This document shows, piece by piece, positions 34,503 through 42,499 of a DNA stretch of 64,000 nt. Source of the DNA: Abyssibius sp040880065 (GTDB taxonomy: Bacteria; Pseudomonadota; Alphaproteobacteria; Rhodobacterales; Rhodobacteraceae); the NCBI GenBank assembly GCA_040880065.1, contig JBBDJE010000017.1:95645-159644 (forward strand), read 5' to 3'. The notes under the pieces were generated by a model that saw only the letters and a list, made by a program, of their open reading frames with translations, did no database searches and was not told the DNA's origin. The translations under genes and the position numbers were made by a program. The stretch's first letter is position 1. The number at the start of each line of letters is the position of its first letter.

Positions 34503-36041
34503 TCAGGCTGGCGTTGCGACTGCGAACTCGGTCATCATGCCGGTCGCAAGGTGCGGCATGTGGTGGCAGTGCAGCATCCAGCGGGCGGCCTCGCCTGCGT
34601 CGAGCGCGACATCGACCATCGACATCGGCGGCACATAGACAGTGTCACGCAGCGCGCCGGACATGCGCCGCCCGTTGATCCCGACAACCTGAAACACGTG
34701 GCCGTGCAGGTGCATCGGATGGCCCATCATCGACATGTTGTGGAACGACAGAACAACCCGCTCGCCACTGCGCGCAGCAACCGGCTGGTGCTGGCCCCAG
34801 ACCGCGCCGTTGATCGTCCAGACATAGGGCTGCATCGTGCCGCCGAGCATCAGCATCTGGCTGCGATCCACCGGCCTGTCGGGAAGGGCATCCAGAGCGA
34901 TGAGGCGCGCCTCCTGCGCAAGATCGGTGTCAAAAGCGGGTGCCTCAGACTCCGCCATGGCATCGAGACGCCGAACCTCGGCGCCTTGGGTGGCAAGGAT
35001 CAGGCCAGTGCGCTCGCGCGCGCCTTCGCGCAAAGCGAGGATCGGCCATGCGCCGCCTTCGTTTGGCAAATCGACCTCGATATCCAGCCGCTGGCCCATC
35101 GCCAGCCCGAACCGGCTGCCTGCGACAGGCTGGACGGCGTGCCCGTCCGCCGCGACAAGTCGCGCCTTTGCAACCCCGGTCTCGATCCAGAATACCGTCG
35201 CCGCGGCGGCATTGATCACACGCAAGCGAATGCGCCCGCCGCGCTCGACCTGCACCACCTCGGGGTCCGACAGGGTGCGGTCATTGGCGAGATACGCATC
35301 CCAGTCGTAGTCGTTCAGATCCATGACCATGCCGTCCATACCCGGCATTGTGCCCATACCAGGCATGTTGCCCATGGTGCCGTGCCCCATGGCACCATGA
35401 TCCATGCCCTGCATCGCACCCATATCTTGCATGGGCGTGCCTTGCTCGGGCAGCGCAGTTGCACCCTGCCCTGCACCGTGCCCTGCACCGTGCCCACCGC
35501 CATGGCCACCGTTGATCTCGGCCAGAACCTCCTCAGCCGGCTTGAACGAGAAGTCATGCAGGAACATCACCACCTCCTGCCGGTCGGCGGCCAGATCTTC
35601 CTGCGAGCGCACGATCAACGGGGCGGCCAGCAGTTGCATCTCCTGCACCGGCACGTGGCTGTGCATCCAGTGGGTGCCCGGCCGGGCCACAAAATCGTAG
35701 GACCGGGTCTCGCCCGGTGCGAGAAGGGGCATAGGCATGTCCGGCACGCCATCCTGCGCATTCGGCGGGATCTGGCCGTGCCAGTGGATGATCGTGCCGA
35801 CGTCGAGCTTGTTGGTCAAATCGACCCGGAACCTCTGGCCCGGGTCAAGGATAAGTCCCTGTCCGCCCGGCCCGGCAAGGCCGAAGACCGTGGCTGCGCG
35901 CCCATCAATGTCGAGCGTGCGGGTTGCCGCGGAAAGGCTGATTGGCGCAACCGTCTGTGCAAAGGCGATGCGGGGCATTTGTGCTGCGGCAATGGCTGCA
36001 GAACTTGCGGCAAGAAAGCCGCGTCGTGAAAGAATGTTCAT
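34503..36041 (-). CDS. Multicopper oxidase, copper-resistance type (CopA/CueO-like)
   Basis: A 512-residue secreted oxidase that probably oxidises Cu(I) in the periplasm. A Tat signal (SRRGFLAASSAAI) is followed by three cupredoxin domains with all four copper-ligand blocks: HWHG (His86, His88), HWMHSH (His127, His129), HPMHLHGH and HCHHMPHLATGM near the C-terminus. A Met/His/Gly-rich insert spans about residues 179-240 (GHGAGHGAG then repeated MQxMG and MPGM units), a copper-binding loop as in CueO and PcoA. The ATG at 36041 has GAGGAG upstream. It follows a small exported protein gene on the same strand and is likely in its operon. Confidence 0.92.
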   Translation of the reverse strand: MNILSRRGFLAASSAAIAAAQMPRIAFAQTVAPISLSAATRTLDIDGRAATVFGLAGPGGQGLILDPGQRFRVDLTNKLDVGTIIHWHGQIPPNAQDGVPDMPMPLLAPGETRSYDFVARPGTHWMHSHVPVQEMQLLAAPLIVRSQEDLAADRQEVVMFLHDFSFKPAEEVLAEINGGHGGGHGAGHGAGQGATALPEQGTPMQDMGAMQGMDHGAMGHGTMGNMPGMGTMPGMDGMVMDLNDYDWDAYLANDRTLSDPEVVQVERGGRIRLRVINAAAATVFWIETGVAKARLVAADGHAVQPVAGSRFGLAMGQRLDIEVDLPNEGGAWPILALREGARERTGLILATQGAEVRRLDAMAESEAPAFDTDLAQEARLIALDALPDRPVDRSQMLMLGGTMQPYVWTINGAVWGQHQPVAARSGERVVLSFHNMSMMGHPMHLHGHVFQVVGINGRRMSGALRDTVYVPPMSMVDVALDAGEAARWMLHCHHMPHLATGMMTEFAVATPA

Positions 36042-36113
36042 TATTGTCTCCTCGGGACATCTGTCCCGTTCAAGCAATTTGATGGAATTGCGCGGGCCTC
36101 GGCCCTTGCGCGC

Positions 36114-36476
36114 TTAGAGGAGACGGAGTTTGGGAGGGCGCTCGTTCAGTTTTGGCGTGCGGCTGGCGTAAATCACATCGGAAGGGAAACCAAGACCGGC
36201 GGTGCCGTCAGCCTGCCCAGTTTCCCTGCCTTGCGACGCCAAAAACGCCAAAAGGCCTGCGCAGACGACTGCACATATCCCGGCATCGGCCGACCCACAG
36301 TGCTGTCCGGCGTCACAGATGTGCTCAGCAATATCCGAAGAATGCAACATTGCGCCAACATGTGTCGCGTGATCCGGGCTGGAATTCATGCTCATGCGCG
36401 CCGCATGGGCGGAGACTACCGTTGAAACTACGGTGAACGCGAGTATGGCAAATATGGCGACAAGGCGTGCGAGCAT
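36114..36476 (-). CDS. Small exported/membrane protein of the copper operon
   Basis: A 120-residue protein with an N-terminal signal or anchor helix (MLARLVAIFAILAFTVVSTV), a His/Met/Cys-rich middle (HATHVGAMLHSSDIAEHICD, then AGQHCGS), a second hydrophobic stretch (AGICAVVCAGLLAFLA) and a C-terminus NERPPKLRLL. Small proteins of this layout often precede copper oxidases in alphaproteobacteria, but I cannot name the family; metal binding is inferred from the His/Cys content. The start is uncertain: the Met at 36476 gives a clean signal peptide, while a GTG at 36500 would add eight residues inside the promoter. Confidence 0.6.
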   Translation of the reverse strand: MLARLVAIFAILAFTVVSTVVSAHAARMSMNSSPDHATHVGAMLHSSDIAEHICDAGQHCGSADAGICAVVCAGLLAFLASQGRETGQADGTAGLGFPSDVIYASRTPKLNERPPKLRLL

Positions 36477-36482
36477 GATAAA

Positions 36483-36511
36483 AAGATAGGCACAGGTCAC
36501 GGGGGTGTCAA
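36483..36511 (-). promoter_or_regulatory. Promoter of the copper operon
   Basis: Reading leftwards, TTGACA (36506-36511) and TATCTT (36483-36488) are separated by 17 bp, an almost ideal sigma-70 promoter. The ATG of the small protein begins 6 nt after the -10 element, so a start at the usual distance would give a leaderless mRNA. The spacer is too short for a CueR-type (19 bp) promoter. Confidence 0.55.
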
Positions 36512-36747
36512 TTGTCGCAGGCGGCGTGCTTCTGTCACCGCGCGTGGTTCCGCCTGCCCGATGCCGCCATTATCTGGCCCATTCGGCTTAACCTGCTTTG
36601 GCAACCCCAGTGGCTGCGCGAAATATCGTAGATGAAAGCTGTGGCGAGCACTTCACCGATAGTGCCACGCACGAACGTGCCGTAATGCTGAACCAGCAGG
36701 CCACCGAAGTGATGCTCGCCCTTGGCCGTAAGAACCGCATGGCAAGA
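36512..36747. other. Intergenic stretch, unassigned
   Basis: 236 bp between the copper promoter and the TauE-like gene. Frames are open across part of it on both strands (for instance a plus-strand frame containing ERAVMLNQQATEVMLALGRK), but no start signal or family is recognisable. It may be a decayed gene. Confidence 0.3.
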
Positions 36748-37497
36748 TCAGCTTGCAAAGTAATAGGCCGTAAGCGCCAACCCAATGACAATGACGAATA
36801 TGCGCATCACATTTTGTGGCACTCTGCGCGCCGTCCAAACACCCAGATAGCCCCCAATCGCAGCACCCGGCGCCATCACGATAACCTCGCGCCACGAGAT
36901 CAGCCCGCCGGTTGTGAAAATGGCAATCGCGATGGATGCGATGAGCACCGAAATCAGGTTCTTGTAAGCGTTGAGGCGGTGGTAATCATCTGACTCTGTC
37001 AAGCTGAGGGTTGCAAGCATCATAATGCCCATGCCCGCGCCGAAAAAGCCGCCGTAAATTGCCGTTAGGAACTGAAGCACATAGCCAAGACCGCGCCGGT
37101 CTGCGCCCCCAGCCTGTTTGGCCTGCCAGCGCTTGATCACCGGGCCCGCCGCAAAGATCAGCGTTGCACCAAGCAGCAGCCACGGCACAATGGCACGAAA
37201 GGCGGGGTTGTCGATGGTCAGCAAAACCACCGCGCCAATAAGCGCGCCAATGCCCGAGACAAGCAGCAGCATCAGCGCCTGCCGCCAGAACTTTGCAATT
37301 TCGCTTTTGTAAGCATGGGTTGATGATACATAGCCGGGAAACTGGATGATTGAAGAACTGGCATTGGCCATGACCGGCGGCACGCCAAACAGGGTAAGCA
37401 CACCGAATGTGATGAAGGTTCCGCCCCCTGCGACCGCGTTGATCACACCAGAGGCGATACCCGCCAGAAACAGCAATATGATGGAAATGAAGGTCAT
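36748..37497 (-). CDS. TauE/SafE-family membrane exporter
   Basis: A 249-residue inner-membrane protein with about eight helices. Family motifs are present twice, as expected from its internal duplication: GIASGVINAVAGGGTFITF near the N-terminus and FLTAIYGGFFGAGMGIMMLA in the second half. Members export sulfite or sulfonates, or transport other organic anions; the substrate here is unknown. The ATG at 37497 follows AGGA; the frame extends 31 codons further but with unrelated sequence. It appears monocistronic. Confidence 0.88.
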   Translation of the reverse strand: MTFISIILLFLAGIASGVINAVAGGGTFITFGVLTLFGVPPVMANASSSIIQFPGYVSSTHAYKSEIAKFWRQALMLLLVSGIGALIGAVVLLTIDNPAFRAIVPWLLLGATLIFAAGPVIKRWQAKQAGGADRRGLGYVLQFLTAIYGGFFGAGMGIMMLATLSLTESDDYHRLNAYKNLISVLIASIAIAIFTTGGLISWREVIVMAPGAAIGGYLGVWTARRVPQNVMRIFVIVIGLALTAYYFAS

Positions 37498-37603
37498 GGT
37501 GGTGGTCCTGCGCTTTGGTAAATGCTGCCCTGTTGGTTGGCTGCAAAGTGTTAAACCAATTATGCGCCAAGCCCAACGCTTTGTGGCCATAATTCAGCGC
37601 GCG

Positions 37604-38377
37604 TCACATCGTTAGGGCTTTGTTGACCAATGCCTGCCTGCCCTCAAACTTCGACACATCGACCCCGCGCTCGCCAAGGGCTTGAACAAGTTCAGCCTCC
37701 GACAAGGCTTCAATTGCGGCTTCGGTCATTTTCATGAAGTTGATCTTGCGCTTGACCACCGGGTTCGTTGCCCCGAAAACACTGTGGTTTTCAAAAGCAA
37801 ACTCTTGCGCATATTTGCCCATAAAAAAGTCCAGAAACGTGTTGATGCTGGGGCGAATGCGCGCATCACTTTCTAGAAGCTTGGCCGAACCATCAAGCGT
37901 TTCGACCATAAGCTTTGTCCAGCGTTCTGCACCCTTTTCGTTCATCAACTGCATTGCGTTATGCGTATGGTGGAAGTTCAGCCTGAATTCCGCACCGTGG
38001 TAATACGGGCCACCCCCCATCACATCAATCCACATCGAGGCCTGTGTGTTGACGTGGTGACCAAGGCCACCAACCCGCGCAAATACCGAGGTAAACCACG
38101 CTTCATCTGCAAAAACACGTTTGTAAAAGCGCTTTGCGATTTCGACAATCGGATCCTGGCCAAGCAGCGAATAGAGCTGCCAGAACTGAACGGGTTTGCC
38201 GGCATCATCCGGCGCATCAAGCGAGATAATCTGCTCCATCCGGTGCGCATCCTTTGGAAGCACACCTTTTGAGACCGCAAATTTGATGTAATCGCGCTGG
38301 ATTTTTTCGGTCATATATCCCGCACGGGTCGGGTGTTTCGGGGGGTCAGAAATTTTCACGGCTTGTGCTCTCTGCAT
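37604..38377 (-). CDS. Truncated-haemoglobin-like protein with N- and C-terminal extensions
   Basis: A 257-residue protein whose middle (about residues 65-165) resembles a truncated globin: FWQLYSLLGQDPIVEIAKRF, FYKRVFADEAWF, then MWIDVMGGGPYYHG and a His-rich FHHTHNAM segment, one of whose His (136-139) is the likely proximal haem ligand. The globin core is flanked by about 60 N-terminal and 90 C-terminal residues; the tail ends with a small SAP-like helix pattern (LSEAELVQALGERGVDVSKFEG). Similar proteins occur in Roseobacter relatives. A role in O2 or NO chemistry is inferred. A Met at 38314 (MTEKIQRDY) is an alternative start. A tandem octamer repeat lies just upstream. Confidence 0.68.
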   Translation of the reverse strand: MQRAQAVKISDPPKHPTRAGYMTEKIQRDYIKFAVSKGVLPKDAHRMEQIISLDAPDDAGKPVQFWQLYSLLGQDPIVEIAKRFYKRVFADEAWFTSVFARVGGLGHHVNTQASMWIDVMGGGPYYHGAEFRLNFHHTHNAMQLMNEKGAERWTKLMVETLDGSAKLLESDARIRPSINTFLDFFMGKYAQEFAFENHSVFGATNPVVKRKINFMKMTEAAIEALSEAELVQALGERGVDVSKFEGRQALVNKALTM

Positions 38378-38389
38378 AAAAAGCGCGCC

Positions 38390-38413
38390 TTTTGCGATTT
38401 TGCGATTTTGCGC
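38390..38413 (-). repeat. Three tandem octamers before the globin-like gene
   Basis: On the minus strand, GCGCAAAA followed by two copies of TCGCAAAA, ending 12 nt before the start codon and thus next to the ribosome binding site. Change in copy number would alter spacing of upstream signals. Confidence 0.6.
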
Positions 38414-38528
38414 CACTCTAACGGGCGAATGCGTCTGAAAATAGTGCGCGCCACCCCGTTGTTTAGAGCGCCCTGAAGAAACAATCTGTTTTTGCGGCTG
38501 GTGGCAAGATGTGGTTTGGCAAAGCGGC

Positions 38529-39548
38529 TTATGCTGGACCAGCAATATCGCGCAGCGCATCGGCCGCAATTTCAAAAGATCTGAGCCGCGCGGCGTGATC
38601 GTGGATCATCCCCGTCACGATCATTTCGTCTGGCTGGTATTTGGCGACCAATGCGCCAAGCTCACGGCGCACCGTTTGATGGCTGCCGGTTGCCGAACAT
38701 GACATGGCCTGCGAAACCTGCGCCATAACAGCGGGTGGTATCTCGGCGGACACATCAGCAACCGGATAGGGAAGTTTACCGGGGCGCCCCATGCGCAGGC
38801 GGGCAAAAGCCAGAAGCTGCGACGAGCGTAAGAACATAGCCTCATCATCGGTTTCAGCGGCGCAAACGCCTGCAGCCATCATGAAATACGGCTTGGCGCA
38901 CCATTTTGAAGGGCGGAATGTGCTGCGATAGGTCGCTGACGCATCTGCGAGCATGGCTGGCGCAAAATGCGACGCAAACGCATAAGGCAGGCCAAGATAG
39001 GCGGCCAGTTGCGCGCCATAAAGACTGGAGCCGAGAATCCAAACAGGCACATGCGTGCCCTGGCCGGGGGTTGCCTGAATTTGTGCCTCTGCGGTTGCAT
39101 CATCGAAATATGAAAGCAATTCCACCACATCCTGCGGAAAATCGTCATTTGATGCCATGTTGCGCCGCAAGGCATGCGCTGTTCGGCCATCGGTTCCGGG
39201 GGCGCGGCCTAGGCCCAGATCAATTCGGTCGCAATAGAGCGTGGCCAAAGTGCCGAACTGCTCGGCGATGACCAGCGGTGCGTGGTTGGGCAACATAATT
39301 CCCCCCGCGCCCACACGAATGGTTTTTGTGCCCGCTGCCACATGGCTTATCACGACCGAAGTGGCCGCGCTCGCAATGCCCGGCATGTTATGGTGTTCTG
39401 CAAGCCAGAACCGGTAGTAACCTGCGGCCTCGGCAGCGCGCGCAAGCTCTAGCGAGTTGTGTAACGACTCTGCCACAGTCCCGCCCTCTGGAACCGGTGC
39501 CAAATCCAGCAAAGAAAATTTCTGCACCCTTGCACCCCACACATTCAT
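38529..39548 (-). CDS. LLM-class flavin-dependent oxidoreductase (luciferase-like)
   Basis: A 339-residue bacterial-luciferase-fold flavoprotein. The family start FSLLDLAPVPEGGT is followed by AGYYRFWLAEHHNMPGIAS, GGIMLPNHAPLVIAEQFGTL and RIDLGLGRAPGTD, the classic motifs of the single-chain group that uses FMN or F420; FMN is more likely here. The true substrate is unknown; related enzymes act as alkanal or other monooxygenases. A GTG eight codons inside (39524) is an alternative start that matches relatives more closely. It lies 151 bp upstream of the globin-like gene on the same strand. Confidence 0.85.
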   Translation of the reverse strand: MNVWGARVQKFSLLDLAPVPEGGTVAESLHNSLELARAAEAAGYYRFWLAEHHNMPGIASAATSVVISHVAAGTKTIRVGAGGIMLPNHAPLVIAEQFGTLATLYCDRIDLGLGRAPGTDGRTAHALRRNMASNDDFPQDVVELLSYFDDATAEAQIQATPGQGTHVPVWILGSSLYGAQLAAYLGLPYAFASHFAPAMLADASATYRSTFRPSKWCAKPYFMMAAGVCAAETDDEAMFLRSSQLLAFARLRMGRPGKLPYPVADVSAEIPPAVMAQVSQAMSCSATGSHQTVRRELGALVAKYQPDEMIVTGMIHDHAARLRSFEIAADALRDIAGPA

Positions 39549-39709
39549 GCGCGCCCGTTCAGCCTAATTCCCGCCGCATTGAAACTACGATCAACGGCTG
39601 TTCAGGCGCAGATGGAAATAGTCATGAATTTGCCGCGATACAACGCGCCAACCGGCTTTAGCCATAAAATGCAGATTGGTCGGGCAGACATGCCGCGCAT
39701 TGGGCCGGC

Positions 39710-40801
39710 CTAGCGGTAGTAAAGCGACTGGCCGTTGTGAAATACTTGCACTTTTTGAGGGGTGGCAGACATGCGCACTGATGTGCCGCGCAGGTCGGCA
39801 TGAATACCGGGCAACTTACCGATAACGGCATCATTATCGCCAACTTTGTCAAAATACAGCAATGTCACTTCGCCCAGCGCTTCGGTGAAGTTCACTTTGC
39901 CTTCAAAGGCATAATCCTCGCCATCGGTGCTGATCATATCTTCGGGCCGAATGCCAACATTGACCCGCAACCCCATATCGGCGGCTTGTGTTGGCGCGGT
40001 TGAGACGACCTTGCCACCGGCATCAAGCTTAACGGTCGTTTTCTCGCCTGTTTCAACAATTTCACCCGCAAGCAGGTTCATTGCCGGCGAGCCGATGAAC
40101 TGGGCCACAAATTCATTCTCGGGGCGTTCATAAAGCTCCAGCGGCGTGCCAACTTGCGCGATGCCTTTATCGGCCAGCACGACAATCCGCGAGGCCAGTG
40201 TCATTGCTTCAACCTGATCATGGGTTACATAGATCATCGTCGATTCCGGCATGGATTCCTTGAGTTGGGCAATCTCGATGCGCGTGGCAACGCGCAGCGC
40301 GGCATCGAGGTTCGAAAGAGGCTCGTCAAACAGGTAAACTTTCGGGTCACGCACAATGGAACGGCCAATAGCCACACGCTGGCGCTGGCCGCCCGAAAGC
40401 GCTTTGGGCAAACGGTCCAGATAGTCTTCAAGCTGCAAAATCTTGGCCGCATTGGCGATGGCGGCATCAATCTCTGCCTTTGGCTTTTTTGCAAGCTTCA
40501 TCGCAAAGGCCATATTATCGCGCACGGTCATATGCGGATAAAGCGCGTAGGATTGGAACACCATGGCGATGCCGCGCTGCGCGGGCGGCACATCATTCAC
40601 CACCTGCCCGCCGATCTGCAACTCGCCACTGGTGATTTTTTCAAGGCCTGCAATCATCCGTAGCAAGGTAGATTTGCCGCAGCCCGACGGGCCCACAAAC
40701 ACAATCAGCTCGCCGGTTTTGATGTCGAGGTTGATATCCTTAAGCACCTCCACCGCGCCACCATAGGTTTTGGCGATTTTCGTCAGTTTGAGATCAGCCA
40801 T
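39710..40801 (-). CDS. aglK: Alpha-glucoside ABC transporter ATP-binding protein AglK
   Basis: A 363-residue MalK/UgpC-type ATPase. Walker A is FVGPSGCGKSTLLRMIAGLE, the signature LSGGQRQRVAIGRSIVRDP, Walker B VYLFDEPLSNLDA and the switch His is in YVTHDQVEAMTL. A C-terminal TOBE/OB domain (from about residue 240) binds regulatory partners. It is the last gene of the aglEFGAK operon, the order found in Sinorhizobium, and energises uptake of maltose, sucrose, trehalose and similar sugars. Confidence 0.93.
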   Translation of the reverse strand: MADLKLTKIAKTYGGAVEVLKDINLDIKTGELIVFVGPSGCGKSTLLRMIAGLEKITSGELQIGGQVVNDVPPAQRGIAMVFQSYALYPHMTVRDNMAFAMKLAKKPKAEIDAAIANAAKILQLEDYLDRLPKALSGGQRQRVAIGRSIVRDPKVYLFDEPLSNLDAALRVATRIEIAQLKESMPESTMIYVTHDQVEAMTLASRIVVLADKGIAQVGTPLELYERPENEFVAQFIGSPAMNLLAGEIVETGEKTTVKLDAGGKVVSTAPTQAADMGLRVNVGIRPEDMISTDGEDYAFEGKVNFTEALGEVTLLYFDKVGDNDAVIGKLPGIHADLRGTSVRMSATPQKVQVFHNGQSLYYR

Positions 40802-40822
40802 GATCGTGTCCCTCCCGTTAAA

Positions 40823-42484
40823 CTAGGCGCGTGTGGCTTGCGCAATAAACGCCTGCCATGGGCCCAAAGTAAGTGTATCGCCACTTGGTGCATCAATGCC
40901 GCCCACCGCCTTGCCAATGGATTGCCAAGCCCCCGAGGGCAGCGGCAGTGCGGCATGTGTCGCGCCCAGATTGAAGGCGCAAAAGATTGTTTCGCCCAAA
41001 TAGCTGCGTGTGAAGTATACAATATCACCCGCAGCCTTCACGCCGTCATGCGCGCCCTTTGCCAATGCCGGATATGCCTGCCGCAATGCAATGGCGTGGC
41101 GATAGTGATGGAGCAACGCTTTCGCATCGCCTTCCTGGCGCGCTACATTCTGGTGAATATGGTCCGGACTGGTTGGCAACCATGTTTTTTGCGCGCTGCT
41201 AAACCCGGCATGGCTGTTGGAAGACTCCCATACCATTGGCGTGCGGCAACCGTCACGCCCCTTGAACTCTGGCCAGAATTCAATGCCATACGGGTCTTGC
41301 AGGTCTTCATAAGCAACATCGGCTTCGCGCAATCCAAGCTCTTCGCCCTGATAAATACAAGCCGAGCCGCGCAGACACATCATCAGGCTTGCCATCATGC
41401 GCAACCCCTCGGCGGGCATATCCCACCGCGTGGCATGGCGCTTGACGTCATGGTTTGAAAAGGCCCAACAGGCCCAGCCATCGGGCGCATACTGATCAAC
41501 CCGGCCCATTACATCGGCCAATTCAACTGCGGTGGGGCGGTTGTTCGACAGAAACTCGAACGCATAGCACATTTGCATCAGGTCATTTCCGGCGGTGTAT
41601 TCGCCCAAAATTTGCAACCCGCGCTGCGCATCGCCAACCTCACCCACCGCCGCGGCGCTATAAGGCTCCATTACAGCGCGCAGTTTGCGCAAAAAGTGCA
41701 AATTCTCCGGCTGGTTCTTGGAATACAAATGTTGCTGGTGGTTATAGGGGTTTACCGAGGGTGCGATTGTGCCGTTGCGCTGGTCGCGCGGCAAAGGCGG
41801 ATTGTTGCGAAGCTGCTTGTCATGCACATAAAAATTGATGGTATCGAGGCGAAACCCGTCGACCCCGCGCATAAGCCAGAAGCGCGCCACATCAAGCAAT
41901 GCATCTTGCACCAAAGGTTCATGAAAATTCAAATCGGGCTGCGACGCAAGGAAGTTGTGCAAATAATATTGCTCGCGCTCGCCGTTCCACTGCCATGCAG
42001 AACCGCCAAAAATAGAAAGCCAGTTATTGGGCGGCGTACCATCTTCCTTCGGGTCGGCCCAAACATACCAGTTTGCCTTGTCAGCCGCGCGGCTTTTGCG
42101 GCTGTTCTTAAACCATTCATGCTGGTTAGATGTATGCGACAAGACCAGATCTATCATGACCTTGAGCCCATGCCGATGGGCAGCCGCCACGACCATATCA
42201 AAATCGGCCATTGTCCCGAACATCGGATCAACATCGCAATAGTCGGACACATCATAGCCGAAGTCTTTCATCGGCGAGGTGAAGAACGGCGAAATCCAGA
42301 TCGCATCAACACCGAGAGAGACGATATAGGGGATGCGCTGCACAATGCCTGCAAGGTCGCCGATGCCGTCGCCATTGCTATCTTGAAAGCTGCGCGGATA
42401 GATCTGGTAGATCACCGCACCACGCCACCAATCCTTGTCTTTTTCAAGATAGGCGTCACCCATCAGTTTATCCATCTTCGACAT
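40823..42484 (-). CDS. aglA: Alpha-glucosidase AglA (GH13)
   Basis: A 553-residue cytoplasmic glycoside hydrolase that splits imported alpha-glucosides. The catalytic barrel starts at WWRGAVIYQIYPRSFQDSNG, and the three acidic residues are Asp214 (VDGFRLDTINFY), Glu282 (AVGEVGD) and Asp346 (AFSNHD). DLVLSHTSNQHEWF and the calcium-loop-like DSNGDGIGDL match the oligo-1,6-glucosidase/alpha-glucosidase group. There is no signal peptide, consistent with intracellular action after uptake. It lies between the permease and ATPase genes, 15 bp after aglG and 21 bp before aglK. Confidence 0.94.
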   Translation of the reverse strand: MSKMDKLMGDAYLEKDKDWWRGAVIYQIYPRSFQDSNGDGIGDLAGIVQRIPYIVSLGVDAIWISPFFTSPMKDFGYDVSDYCDVDPMFGTMADFDMVVAAAHRHGLKVMIDLVLSHTSNQHEWFKNSRKSRAADKANWYVWADPKEDGTPPNNWLSIFGGSAWQWNGEREQYYLHNFLASQPDLNFHEPLVQDALLDVARFWLMRGVDGFRLDTINFYVHDKQLRNNPPLPRDQRNGTIAPSVNPYNHQQHLYSKNQPENLHFLRKLRAVMEPYSAAAVGEVGDAQRGLQILGEYTAGNDLMQMCYAFEFLSNNRPTAVELADVMGRVDQYAPDGWACWAFSNHDVKRHATRWDMPAEGLRMMASLMMCLRGSACIYQGEELGLREADVAYEDLQDPYGIEFWPEFKGRDGCRTPMVWESSNSHAGFSSAQKTWLPTSPDHIHQNVARQEGDAKALLHHYRHAIALRQAYPALAKGAHDGVKAAGDIVYFTRSYLGETIFCAFNLGATHAALPLPSGAWQSIGKAVGGIDAPSGDTLTLGPWQAFIAQATRA

Positions 42485-42499
42485 TAAAAGCGTTCTTTC

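Noticed and set aside
34428..36029. Plus-strand open frame of 533 codons
   Set aside because: It is the antisense of the multicopper oxidase, which has all four copper motifs; the antisense product is low-complexity His/Arg-rich with no family.
36598..36993. Plus-strand open frame across the TauE gene end
   Set aside because: Most of it is antisense to the TauE-like gene, and no ribosome binding site or family is seen. Kept only as an unassigned gap.
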